Positions 17,174 to 25,942 of a DNA stretch of 64,000 nucleotides are shown in pieces. Under the pieces are notes generated by a model that was not told where the DNA came from, did not search any database, and worked only from the letters and a program-made list of their open reading frames with translations. Made by a program: the position numbers and the translations under genes. The DNA comes from Candidatus Tiddalikarchaeum anstoanum (GTDB lineage Archaea; Nanobdellota; Nanobdellia; Tiddalikarchaeales; Tiddalikarchaeaceae): contig CABMEV010000005.1 of NCBI GenBank assembly GCA_902385255.1, forward strand, positions 62,001 to 126,000. The letters run 5' to 3'. Each line of letters starts with the position of its first letter. Positions within the stretch are counted from its first letter, which is position 1.

Positions 17174-17836
17174 ATTATTTTAATTTGCGGCATAGACGAA
17201 GCAGGAAGGGGTCCTGTGCTTGGGGACTTGGTGGTTGCCGGCTGCCTGATAGCTGAGGAGAAAGAATCTGGCTTCAAAGAATTAGGTGTTAAAGACAGCA
17301 AGTTATTAACGCCTAAGGAGAGGGAAAAATTATATGTTGACATAGTCAAGGAATCAAAGTACGAGATTATTCCAATAAGCGCCGAAGAGATAGATGAAAG
17401 GAATAAGGTTGGATGCAACCTTAACAAGCTGGAGTGCATAAAGATGGCTCAGATAATAAACGCGTTAAATCCTGACAAGGTGATTATTGACTGCCCGCAT
17501 CCTATTCCTGAAAAATTCGAAAGGGAGATAGCGTCGTACGTGGTCAATAAGAAGACAAAGATAGTCGCCGAGCATAAGGCGGATTTCAACTATCCAGTGG
17601 TGGGTGCTGCTAGTATTCTTGCAAAAGTAACAAGGGACAGGAGGCTTAGGGATATAGAAAAAGTTTTAGGAATTGAATTAGGTTCGGGCTACCCTCATGA
17701 CCCGAAGACCAGGGAAGTGATTAAAAATGCAGTTGGCAATAACTCCAAAGAGCTGCACAAATATATAAGGCACAGCTGGAGCACTTACAAAGATGAGAAA
17801 AAAATGGCTGAACAGAAAAAAATGGCTGATTTTTAA
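17174..17836 (+). CDS. rnhB: Ribonuclease HII, with a probable ATT start codon
   Basis: RNase HII removes ribonucleotides and RNA primers from DNA. The catalytic motif GIDEAGRGP is coded at 17189-17215, upstream of the first standard start codon in this frame (GTG 17216), which would remove the essential Asp and Glu. The frame is closed by TGA at 17171-17173, leaving only ATT ATT TTA ATT TGC before the motif. A GAGGTGA ribosome-binding sequence at 17163-17169 is well placed for ATT at 17174, giving 220 residues. Later motifs (KDSKLL, IDCP, AEHKAD near 135, AASILAKVTRDR) are normal. The neighbouring dph2 truncation suggests the original ATG was lost. Confidence 0.88.
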   Translation: MILICGIDEAGRGPVLGDLVVAGCLIAEEKESGFKELGVKDSKLLTPKEREKLYVDIVKESKYEIIPISAEEIDERNKVGCNLNKLECIKMAQIINALNPDKVIIDCPHPIPEKFEREIASYVVNKKTKIVAEHKADFNYPVVGAASILAKVTRDRRLRDIEKVLGIELGSGYPHDPKTREVIKNAVGNNSKELHKYIRHSWSTYKDEKKMAEQKKMADF

Positions 17837-18796
17837 ATGATAAACGCTGTAAATTTCATAAAATCGTATGAAAGAAAAAGTGAAGGAAAAATATTCGCAA
17901 TAGGAAAAGATAAAGGCGTATTGGTTTCTGAAAAAAATTTCAAACAATTATCATCAAAAAAGAGCGCTGACATTTTCGCAATAGACGGCGGAAATGCAAT
18001 AATAGCTGACGGCGGAGGATGGATTATAAGCCTGTTAAAGGTCGTGGTTGCCGGTTATAACGGTTATGAGAAGAAGATTATAAAGAAGAAAGATTATTTG
18101 CTTACGATACTGCACAAGGATAATTTTGAATTCCTGCTTGAATCCGAAGGAAGGAACATAGATATTAAACTCCCTGATTTCTCAAATGAGGAAATTGAAA
18201 ACGTGCCAAGCAAAGTGATGAAGATATTGGAATGGCAAGAATGCATGGATTTATGCAGGATGGAAAAGCAGATAATAATAATGGATTCTCCTCTTGATGC
18301 TGACAATAAAACAGAGGAAGACATAATCAAGAATGTTGAAAAAACCAATAATGTTGTTGTCGGGTTCTCAAAGACTTCAAGGCTGAGGACGAATACAGGC
18401 AGGAGTTTTCTTGGAGTCTTAAACCATATGGTAAAAGGCAGGGAGTGGTATTATTATCCTATATTCGAGAATGAACCTGTTAATACATTTGTAGTGAAAT
18501 TGAATAAGAGGGCAAAGTTCTGCAACAAAGTCCAAGTTTTTAAGAAGGAAAAGAATTTCGATGAAATATTCAGCTATTTATCATTCTTCGCCAATGATTC
18601 AGAAATGCTGGGCTATCCTTATCCTTTAATCAAGGCTGATAAGTTAGCAAGGATTACCGGATTTGAAAAGAAAAAAGAGTCTGTCAGGATTGAAAGGCTT
18701 CTTAAGAAAGCAAATTTGGATGATGATTTGTACAGCCAGAACGAGCATGGCGAGCTTGATATGCGAATGTACCGGAATCTTAATCAAAAGAGTTAA
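17837..18796 (+). CDS. nurA: NurA 5'-3' nuclease
   Basis: NurA forms a dimer that docks on the HerA hexamer and resects DNA ends in archaeal double-strand-break repair. The metal-binding motif FAIDGGNA is near residues 47-54. GFSKTSRLRTNTG near 178 and the C-terminal GYPYPLIKADKLARI near 263 match NurA. The 319-residue length fits. The ATG follows directly on the rnhB stop codon, and herA starts 27 bases beyond the nurA stop, so the set is one operon. Confidence 0.88.
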   Translation: MINAVNFIKSYERKSEGKIFAIGKDKGVLVSEKNFKQLSSKKSADIFAIDGGNAIIADGGGWIISLLKVVVAGYNGYEKKIIKKKDYLLTILHKDNFEFLLESEGRNIDIKLPDFSNEEIENVPSKVMKILEWQECMDLCRMEKQIIIMDSPLDADNKTEEDIIKNVEKTNNVVVGFSKTSRLRTNTGRSFLGVLNHMVKGREWYYYPIFENEPVNTFVVKLNKRAKFCNKVQVFKKEKNFDEIFSYLSFFANDSEMLGYPYPLIKADKLARITGFEKKKESVRIERLLKKANLDDDLYSQNEHGELDMRMYRNLNQKS

Positions 18797-18823
18797 AAGA
18801 AGCGTTAAATTCTGCTTCTATTA

Positions 18824-20368
18824 ATGATTATCGGCAAAATAGTCGGCGGCAGCGTAAGCGATAAAATAATAATCAGGCTTAAATCCAACTCTGAAATAGA
18901 TGTAGGGGATATATTGTTAATAAATGACCCTAAGGCATTATTTTATGTTAAAGTCATTAACGTCTCCATAACTTCAATGGTTCCCGCCCAGTTCATAGAA
19001 GAAATGGCCGGCAACGATTTAGAATACCAGGATGGGATAAACTTATTCGATGACAAGGACAGGTTTTACAGGATAGCTGAAGCTAAAATTTTAAAAATTA
19101 AGAAAGCTGAATTCGTGCCTCCAAGAACAATACCTAATTTTTTCTCAGATGTCAAAAAAGTAACTGCTGAAGATTTCAAATTCTTGGAGAATGAAGGCGA
19201 AGTTGAAGTAGGGAACCTAAGGCTCGGAACTGATTACCTGCGGGATGTTATCATAAAACTACCTGCAAAAAAATTAATATCACACCACATTCTTGTCAGC
19301 GCTGCAACAGGAAAAGGAAAAAGCAATTTCGTAAAAGTATTCATAAGAGGGTTGCTGAATAATAAAGAGATTGCAAAAATAATCATAGACCCGCATGCCG
19401 AATATTATGGCAATAAGGGAATGAAAGGGTTGTCACATCACCCTCTTCACAATGAGATAGAATATTACACTCCAAGGTGGAATGACACAGCTGGAAGTGA
19501 GGAGCTTAAGGTGTACGCCGAAGACCTTGTTCCCTCGGATTTTCATGGGGTTGTAGAATTATCAGACGCCCAGAAGGAAGCAATGGATGCGTTATATAAG
19601 ACTTACAATGAAACCTGGATTAGAACGCTCATCATTGACAAACCTGTCAATACTATTTATGAAGATTTAAAGAGGAATGTCGGGCTGTCGACGCTTTTCG
19701 CGCTCAGAAGAAGATTAAGTTATACATTAGAGTTGAATGATGACGAGAACGGCTTGGTGTTCACGCTTAAGAAAAGAAATTCGAAAAGCGTTTTTGAAAA
19801 AATCGAGAAAGCAGTAATTTCAGGAAAGACAATAATAGTTGACACTTCAATGCTTGGCAGTGAGGCTGAGAAATTGCTTTCTGCGGCGATAGTAAGCAGG
19901 GAATTCAACCTGTTTAGGAAGACTAAACAATTAAACCCTGAAGCATTCAAAACCCTGCCTGAATTGTTAATAGTTTTTGAAGAGGCGCCAAGAGTCCTTG
20001 GTATTGAGGCATTAAGCCACGGCACCAATGTGTTCGAAAGGATAGCGCGTGAAGGCAGAAAATTCAATGTAGGCCTTTGTGCAATTACGCAGATGCCTAG
20101 TCTTATTTCAAAAGAGATACTAAGCCAGATGAATACTAAAATAATACTTGGCGTTCCTTCTCCTGCAGACAGGACTGCAGTAATAGAGTCAAGCTGTCAG
20201 AATATAAGCGATGAAGGCACCGAGATTCAAATGTTAGACAAGGGTGAGGCAATAATAACAAGCCCGTTTGTAGATTTCCCCCTGCCTGTGAAGGTTTTCC
20301 ACTTTGACGAGCTGTTAAAGACTGACGCTAATAAAAAAGTGGCAAGTGATGAATTGTTAGGATTATGA
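18824..20368 (+). CDS. herA: HerA DNA translocase
   Basis: A hexameric FtsK/HerA-type ATPase that pumps DNA into NurA during end resection. The N-terminal HAS barrel covers about 1-100. Walker A is AATGKGKSNF near 160-169, followed by IIIDPHAEY. The Walker B region is LLIVFEEAPRVLG near 385. The arginine-finger region AREGRKFNVGLCAITQMPS is near 410-428. Length 514 is typical. The stop overlaps mre11 by four bases. Confidence 0.93.
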   Translation: MIIGKIVGGSVSDKIIIRLKSNSEIDVGDILLINDPKALFYVKVINVSITSMVPAQFIEEMAGNDLEYQDGINLFDDKDRFYRIAEAKILKIKKAEFVPPRTIPNFFSDVKKVTAEDFKFLENEGEVEVGNLRLGTDYLRDVIIKLPAKKLISHHILVSAATGKGKSNFVKVFIRGLLNNKEIAKIIIDPHAEYYGNKGMKGLSHHPLHNEIEYYTPRWNDTAGSEELKVYAEDLVPSDFHGVVELSDAQKEAMDALYKTYNETWIRTLIIDKPVNTIYEDLKRNVGLSTLFALRRRLSYTLELNDDENGLVFTLKKRNSKSVFEKIEKAVISGKTIIVDTSMLGSEAEKLLSAAIVSREFNLFRKTKQLNPEAFKTLPELLIVFEEAPRVLGIEALSHGTNVFERIAREGRKFNVGLCAITQMPSLISKEILSQMNTKIILGVPSPADRTAVIESSCQNISDEGTEIQMLDKGEAIITSPFVDFPLPVKVFHFDELLKTDANKKVASDELLGL

Positions 20369-21525
20369 AAATCTTAATCTGCGGCGACACGCATCTTGGC
20401 CGTAAAAATTTTAAAGTAGATGAGAGAGAGAAGGATTTCGAGAATAGTTTTACTGAAATTATTGATTATGCACTTAAAAACTGCAAGGCAGTGATACACG
20501 CAGGCGACTTGTTCGATACTGGCAGGCCGAGCGTGAGAACTCTTCTTTTCACAATTAAGGAATTAAAGAGGCTGAAGGAGCAGAATATTCCAGTGTTCAT
20601 AATTGCAGGCAGCCATGACATAAGTGTTGATGAAAGTTTCTTAAATGTCCTTGACAAATTAGGATTAGTTATTCATGTATCGGAGAAGAAGAATTATACC
20701 AATTTTGGCGGGAAAATAGTGCTGAAAGGCGAGTCTTTCAACGGCTTGTTCGTTGCAGGACTTTATGCCAAGGACTCAAATATAGTTTCAGCGCTGGAAG
20801 TCTTGAATGTCGAATTCCCGAAAGAGCCTTGCTTTAAGATATTCTTATTCCATCATATAATCTCTGACATTAGTACATTATTTAGCACTATCAAGAAAAG
20901 CAGTTTGCCTAAAGGTTTCGACTTGTATGTTTCAGGCCACTGGCATGAACGCTTCGAGACTGAAGTGTACAATAAAAAATTGTTATATGCAGGCTCGACT
21001 GAGAACTGGGATTTTAGGGAGGTTAGCGGGGAGAAAAAAGGGTTCTTCATGTACGACACTGATAATAACAAGTACGAATTTATCAAATTAAAAATAAGGG
21101 ACAGCGAAATAATCAGTGTAGAGTGCAGCAACAAAACAACTGATGAAGTTAAGGAATTATTATTATCCAAGATTGGCGAAGGAAACGGGAAGATGCTGTT
21201 CTTCATGCTCAAAGGCAGATTAAAAAGCGGAATAAAATCGACGCTGAACAAGCAGGAAGTTTATGACGCTGCAATGAAGAAAGGCTACTTATTATGCAAA
21301 GTTTATGACGGCGAGCTGGAGAATCCTAATGAGGAGCAGGTCTCGGTTAAAACGAGAAGCGTAAATGAGATAGAAGGGGAGTTTTTTAAGAATAAGGGTT
21401 TCAGCGATGACGAACTCAAAATTTCACTTATGCTGTTAGACCTCCTTGGCAAGGATTGCTCGAACTCAGAAAGAGACAAATTGGTTGAGGAAGCGATAAA
21501 TTATTCAGAGGCTGCTTTCAAATGA
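20365..21525 (+). CDS. mre11: Mre11 nuclease
   Basis: The DNA double-strand-break nuclease that partners Rad50. Phosphoesterase motifs: ICGDTHLG at residues 4-11, HAGDLFDTGRPS near 46, AGSHDIS near 75, HHIIS near 160 and SGHWHE near 189. In the third motif the usual GNHD asparagine, a metal ligand in studied Mre11 proteins, is serine while the catalytic histidine remains; the same GSHD form occurs in other archaeal relatives as far as I recall. The 386 residues include the capping and Rad50-binding regions. It overlaps herA and rad50 by four bases each. Confidence 0.93.
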   Translation: MKILICGDTHLGRKNFKVDEREKDFENSFTEIIDYALKNCKAVIHAGDLFDTGRPSVRTLLFTIKELKRLKEQNIPVFIIAGSHDISVDESFLNVLDKLGLVIHVSEKKNYTNFGGKIVLKGESFNGLFVAGLYAKDSNIVSALEVLNVEFPKEPCFKIFLFHHIISDISTLFSTIKKSSLPKGFDLYVSGHWHERFETEVYNKKLLYAGSTENWDFREVSGEKKGFFMYDTDNNKYEFIKLKIRDSEIISVECSNKTTDEVKELLLSKIGEGNGKMLFFMLKGRLKSGIKSTLNKQEVYDAAMKKGYLLCKVYDGELENPNEEQVSVKTRSVNEIEGEFFKNKGFSDDELKISLMLLDLLGKDCSNSERDKLVEEAINYSEAAFK

Positions 21526-23507
21526 GATTGTCAAGATTATCATTGGAGAATGTGCGATCCCATAAAACAACAGAGATATTGTTTGATAACGGGATAACTG
21601 TGATAATGGGCAGAACTGGCAGCGGGAAATCATCAATTTTAATGGCTATAGATTACGCATTGTTTGGCTCTGAAAATATTTCTAATAATGAGATAATAAG
21701 GCGCGGGGCAAAGAATATGCGAATCACTCTGGAGTTTGAGCATAATAATAAGAGGTATACAATAACAAGGGGTTTAAAAAAAGCAGGGGAGAAAGTATCC
21801 ATAGATTTTGAAAATTTGAACGTTACAGAGGACGGGAAAAAATTAAACATATTGTCAAGAGCGAAAGATGTCAACGAGATAATTCAGAAAATATTAGGAT
21901 ACCCGAATAACGTAAAGATGACGCAGATGTTTCAGGTAACGACTTACACAAGGCAGGATGAGATTCGTAAACTTATAGAAATGAAAACCGAGGAGAGGCA
22001 GGAGTATATAGACAAGATTCTACAGCTCTCGAAGTATAAGGGAACGTATGATAATCTGAAAGAGGTCATAACACATTTCAAGAATAAGATGCTGGAGCTT
22101 GAGAGAATAAATGAATTTAAACAAACGCTTGACAAGGACTTAAATGAGCTTGGAAAACAATTAACCAAGAACGAGAATGACTGCAGTGAAAAGGAAAAGG
22201 AGCTGTTAACAGTTGAGTTTGACATTAAGAACAATAAAATAATTATAGAAAACATAAATAAGGATATAAAACTGGTAGAGAAGAGTCTTATTGAGAAAAG
22301 GGAGAATAATAACCTTGTAAAGAGCATAGACGAGCAGTTAAATAATATCCGCTTAAAACAGGACATCAATAAGGGGAAAAAGGAGATTCTGAAAGGCAGA
22401 CTTTTGCAAATTAAGACTTCAAAAAACAGGGCTGTTATTGAGGATGAAATTAAGGATTCTGAGGCAAAAATAAATATAGCATCCGCCAAACTCAAAGACT
22501 TAAACAAAGATTTCTCTATTATTGGCCAGAAAGGCTCAAAATGCCCTTTATGCAAGCAATTAGTGACTGAAAATCATATTAAGGGTTTAGAGTCTGAGTA
22601 CGAGTCTAAAAAGAAAGAATACGAGAATGAGAAAAACTGCAAAGAGATTAAACTAAAGGATTTAAAGGATGATTTGAAAAAAGTAAAGGAAAAAGAGGAT
22701 TTCGAAAACCAGATATCTAATATTGACGAATTAGTGAAGCAAAACGAAGAACTTATTGATATGTTAAACAAGAAGAAGGGAAACAAGGCAATTATAGACT
22801 TAAAATCTGATGAGAATGATTACAACATGAAAAAAGAAGCATTAGACAAGGCTAAGGATGATGAGAAAAGAATATTCTCAAGAGGTGAGTCGCTCAAGGA
22901 TTTAAAGAAGTACGTCTTGAAGGAGATTTCAAAAATAAAAGATGATATTGGGAAAAAGGAATTACTGGTTAAGAATTATGTAGAGGAGATTGGTAAAAAG
23001 AAGAAGGTGGAATACTTATTGAAGTTCTTGAACGTGTTAAGGGATAACGTCAAGGATATTCGTGGTGTGATTAGGCAGAAGTTCTTATTGGATTTTCGTT
23101 ACGAGTTCCAGCAAAAATTTGAGGAGATTAGGAAACAAGAGGATGAGTACAGCGTGGAAGTTGGGGATGATTATGAGCCTGTAGCTTATACGACCAAGGG
23201 TGAACCTGTCCCAATTAATCATTTAAGCGGCGGTGAGAAGACCAGCGTCGCATTGGCTTATAGGCTGGCATTAAGCAGTTTGGCAAGCCAGATGAACAAC
23301 GTGATGCCTTCAACTTTGCTAATACTCGATGAGCCAACTACCGGATTTGACGAGGAGGATATTAAAACTCTGCCTCAGGCGTTAAGAAATATTACCAGCA
23401 TCTCGCAGATAATAATAGTAACCCATGAAAATGCATTAAAAGAGATTGCAGACCATAATATTTCAATAGTCAAGAAAGGAAATAATTCAATAATTGAAAA
23501 AATTTAG
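21522..23507 (+). CDS. rad50: Rad50 ATPase
   Basis: An SMC-like ATPase that tethers DNA ends and controls Mre11. Walker A GRTGSGKSS is near residue 30. The two long coiled coils meet at a zinc hook CPLC (341-344). The signature LSGGEKTSVALAYRLA near 568 and Walker B LLILDEPTTGFDEED near 603 are complete. At 661 residues it is clearly shorter than typical archaeal Rad50 (about 850-900), mostly through shorter coiled coils. It ends the rnhB-nurA-herA-mre11-rad50 operon, and its stop overlaps the convergent aTrm56 gene by four bases. Confidence 0.95.
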   Translation: MRLSRLSLENVRSHKTTEILFDNGITVIMGRTGSGKSSILMAIDYALFGSENISNNEIIRRGAKNMRITLEFEHNNKRYTITRGLKKAGEKVSIDFENLNVTEDGKKLNILSRAKDVNEIIQKILGYPNNVKMTQMFQVTTYTRQDEIRKLIEMKTEERQEYIDKILQLSKYKGTYDNLKEVITHFKNKMLELERINEFKQTLDKDLNELGKQLTKNENDCSEKEKELLTVEFDIKNNKIIIENINKDIKLVEKSLIEKRENNNLVKSIDEQLNNIRLKQDINKGKKEILKGRLLQIKTSKNRAVIEDEIKDSEAKINIASAKLKDLNKDFSIIGQKGSKCPLCKQLVTENHIKGLESEYESKKKEYENEKNCKEIKLKDLKDDLKKVKEKEDFENQISNIDELVKQNEELIDMLNKKKGNKAIIDLKSDENDYNMKKEALDKAKDDEKRIFSRGESLKDLKKYVLKEISKIKDDIGKKELLVKNYVEEIGKKKKVEYLLKFLNVLRDNVKDIRGVIRQKFLLDFRYEFQQKFEEIRKQEDEYSVEVGDDYEPVAYTTKGEPVPINHLSGGEKTSVALAYRLALSSLASQMNNVMPSTLLILDEPTTGFDEEDIKTLPQALRNITSISQIIIVTHENALKEIADHNISIVKKGNNSIIEKI

Positions 23508-24019
23508 TAGAAGCTTTTTCCTTTAGGATTCGGTTTGATTCTTAATTTTGCATTCTTAAACTTTAAACCCATCTCTTTTCCTTTGAAATACCTGTCCAGG
23601 AATAATGCGAGGGCTGCGACTTCGCTGTGAGGCTGGTTTGTCACGCTGATGTTAAAATCCGACTCCTTGTAAACCTCGCCTGGAACTTTCTCTCCGCCAA
23701 CTATTACCAGTAAGTCTTTACACTTTCGTATTTTCTTAATGTCTTTCTCCAGTTCCGAGCCGTACATAGTCAGGTGAACAACAGTAAAACGTTTCTTCTT
23801 GTAAAATGATATGACTTTCTCGGCGTTTTTCTCGTAAGTTATCCCAAAATTCCCACCCCAGTTCTCAACTACTTTATTTATTGATGATTCGTAATTGTCA
23901 TCCTGTTCTCCTGAGTACACTAATTTATTGGCCCCTAGCGCCCTTGCCACGAGTCCGACATGCGTTGAAATTCTCTTATCACGCTCTCTCCTGTGGCTTA
24001 AGCGAAGAACAACAATCAT
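23504..24019 (-). CDS. tRNA (cytidine-56 2'-O)-methyltransferase aTrm56
   Basis: A SPOUT-class methyltransferase specific to archaea that modifies C56 in the T loop of tRNAs. The start chosen is the ATG at 24019, because the family begins with IVVLRLSHRRERDKRISTHV; a longer frame reaching 24046 only adds residues overlapping the upstream gene. The knot region VIVGGEKVPGEVY and SVTNQPHSEVAALALFLDR (near 113-155) are diagnostic. The gene starts one base after the stop of the thioredoxin-like gene, so it ends that operon. Confidence 0.92.
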   Translation of the reverse strand: MIVVLRLSHRRERDKRISTHVGLVARALGANKLVYSGEQDDNYESSINKVVENWGGNFGITYEKNAEKVISFYKKKRFTVVHLTMYGSELEKDIKKIRKCKDLLVIVGGEKVPGEVYKESDFNISVTNQPHSEVAALALFLDRYFKGKEMGLKFKNAKLRIKPNPKGKSFY

Positions 24020-24020
24020 G

Positions 24021-24683
24021 TTACTGCACACCGAGCGTTTTTCCAAGAATAGTAATATTCTGGTATCCTGTATTCAATACCCCATCCACCACTAGAGATG
24101 GATAAGTGTTTATCCCATAATTGTAAACCAGCATCTTCACTATGCTGATATTCATGTCGGAATCTATGGCAAATATTAAGACATTGCTTTTCAGCATGTT
24201 CTTGTAATAATTCAAAACGTACGCTTGGTTCTCGCACTGGAAGCAGCGCGTATTGCTGTAGAAATATAGTATTGTTGAATAATTAGCTTCGCATGATTTC
24301 TTAATATCCTCAAGAGTCAGCCAGTCTTTTATCAGGACACGGGTATAATCCTCTTTTAATGTAAGATAACCTTCCTCGTTTATCTGGTTTGACCTTTCAA
24401 AAATGTCCAGCCTCTCCCCAAGCTTGGAGGATTGTTCGCCTAACTCTTCGGACTTGAGTATTAAATAGTTGCAGCTCACGTTTCCCCCGAAGTAGTCAAA
24501 CATTAATAGTTCAAGTTCTGCATCAACTATGGAGTTTTGCAAATCCGTAATGCTCGAGCTTACAGAGGCGCTTTTCAACTCGTCGATAAAAAGCCCTATG
24601 CCAACTCCTGATGAGAAGACTATGAACGAAGCGATAAATGCTATGAACAGGTAAAAACTAACAGGTCTCTTACTCTGAACCAT
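24021..24683 (-). CDS. Membrane-anchored thioredoxin-fold protein
   Basis: A 220-residue protein with one N-terminal membrane helix (about 8-30), then a helical region and a thioredoxin-like domain. The domain has LYFYSNTRCFQCENQA near residue 145 with a CxxC active-site pair (Cys-Phe-Gln-Cys) and a YPSLVVDG cis-proline loop near 197. The topology suggests an extracytoplasmic thiol-disulfide protein. It lies between a glycosyltransferase gene, which it overlaps by 14 bases, and aTrm56. A role in folding disulfide-rich surface proteins is possible but inferred. Confidence 0.78.
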   Translation of the reverse strand: MVQSKRPVSFYLFIAFIASFIVFSSGVGIGLFIDELKSASVSSSITDLQNSIVDAELELLMFDYFGGNVSCNYLILKSEELGEQSSKLGERLDIFERSNQINEEGYLTLKEDYTRVLIKDWLTLEDIKKSCEANYSTILYFYSNTRCFQCENQAYVLNYYKNMLKSNVLIFAIDSDMNISIVKMLVYNYGINTYPSLVVDGVLNTGYQNITILGKTLGVQ

Positions 24684-25932
24684 TTTTCCATCCCTTTAAA
24701 TTTCCTCTTAAGAATAATTTGTATAACAGCGTGCTTGACCAGAAATAAGTCATCAAGAACGAGTAAGATATTAGGTACAACACATAGCTTAAGAAATTCT
24801 TCCTTATATTAACGCTCTCGTAAGAAACTTTCAGACTGTAATAGATGATGAACAATGAAATAATGAGGAATAATATGCCTATTATTGAAAAAATATTAAT
24901 CCCGAACATGTTTGTTGCAAAGTCAGGAAGTTTAAGCATTGGGAAAAAGTCAAACTTTATCGCTGAAAGATTGCTTATATTAGTGAGTCCTGATTTTACA
25001 GAATTAAACAATGCGTAAAATGTAAGGAATAATAAGGCGAACGTTGATAATAAGTTTGAAGGCAGCAAAAATCCGCCAAGGAATCCGTAATCCTTGTTGA
25101 AGTAGAAGTGTTTATACTTTAAGCTGTCTTCTATAAATCCTGTGTACCATCTTATTCTTTGCACGCTTAATGTCTTCAAATCTTTCGGGGAATTCGTGTA
25201 AGTTATGGCGTTCAGGCTGTTTTCTATAAAATATTTATGGTTTTGTATATTAAACGCTATTTCCATATCCTCGGTTAATGTGGTTGTCGAGAATCCTCCT
25301 ATTTCAAGTAATACTTTCTTCCTGTACATGCTTCCAGGGCCTGGAGTGACGTATAAGGAATTAAACAAGCTCATGCTTTTTCTCATCAGTATGCTGAACA
25401 TGTACTCAACCCACTGCACTTTTTGCAAAAATCCGTTTTTTGTTGATACCTTCATGCTTGACGTTACTGCAGCGACTTTGGCGTTATCAAAATAACCTAT
25501 TAAGTGCTTAAAATTGGATTTTTCAGCAAAGGAGTCAGCATCTAAAACGTAAATTAGTTCTCCTTTAGCAATTGTTAATCCTGCGTTTAATGCGCTTGCT
25601 TTCCCTCCGTTCTTCTTGCTGACAATCTTGATTAATCCTTTTTTCTCGTATTCCTTGCAGAGTTTTTCAGTATTATCTGTTGAGCCGTCATTTATTACTA
25701 TTACTTCAAACAGATTCTTAGAGTAGTCCTGTCTTAGAACACTGTTTATTGTTTTTCTAATGGATTTCTCCTCGTTAAAAGCAGGAATTAATACTGATAT
25801 GAAATATTTATTTTTAGTTTTCGGGTCATTCCATAATATGTCATAATTGTCCAAAAATATGATAATCCAGAAGAATGCAACAAATAGGGTAAGATATAAT
25901 AGTGATAATACGATTAGTGTTAAAATATCCAT
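24670..25932 (-). CDS. Membrane glycosyltransferase, family 2 (processive type)
   Basis: A GT2 enzyme flanked by membrane helices, of the kind that makes or transfers polysaccharide chains. One N-terminal helix precedes the GT-A domain with IPAFNEEKS near 50, INDGSTDN near 80, VLDADSF near 130, TEDMEIA near 222 and QRIRWYTG (Q-x-x-R-W) near 258. Several helices follow after residue 285. The D, D, D, QxxRW pattern is that of hyaluronan/chitin/PGA synthases. It lies in an operon with a GT39-like gene, pointing to surface glycan synthesis. Confidence 0.88.
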   Translation of the reverse strand: MDILTLIVLSLLYLTLFVAFFWIIIFLDNYDILWNDPKTKNKYFISVLIPAFNEEKSIRKTINSVLRQDYSKNLFEVIVINDGSTDNTEKLCKEYEKKGLIKIVSKKNGGKASALNAGLTIAKGELIYVLDADSFAEKSNFKHLIGYFDNAKVAAVTSSMKVSTKNGFLQKVQWVEYMFSILMRKSMSLFNSLYVTPGPGSMYRKKVLLEIGGFSTTTLTEDMEIAFNIQNHKYFIENSLNAITYTNSPKDLKTLSVQRIRWYTGFIEDSLKYKHFYFNKDYGFLGGFLLPSNLLSTFALLFLTFYALFNSVKSGLTNISNLSAIKFDFFPMLKLPDFATNMFGINIFSIIGILFLIISLFIIYYSLKVSYESVNIRKNFLSYVLYLISYSFLMTYFWSSTLLYKLFLRGNLKGWKNGSE

Positions 25933-25942
25933 GGTTGGTTAA

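Noticed and set aside
17167-17260. Dph2 continuing by read-through of TGA 17167
   Set aside because: The translation after the TGA does not resemble Dph2 and meets another stop within about 30 codons.
17216-17836. RNase HII starting at GTG 17216
   Set aside because: This start would remove the catalytic DEAGRG motif, which is coded in the same frame just upstream.
20365-21525. Mre11 as inactive because GNHD is GSHD
   Set aside because: The catalytic histidine and all other metal ligands are present, and I recall other archaeal relatives with the same change, so inactivity is not supported.
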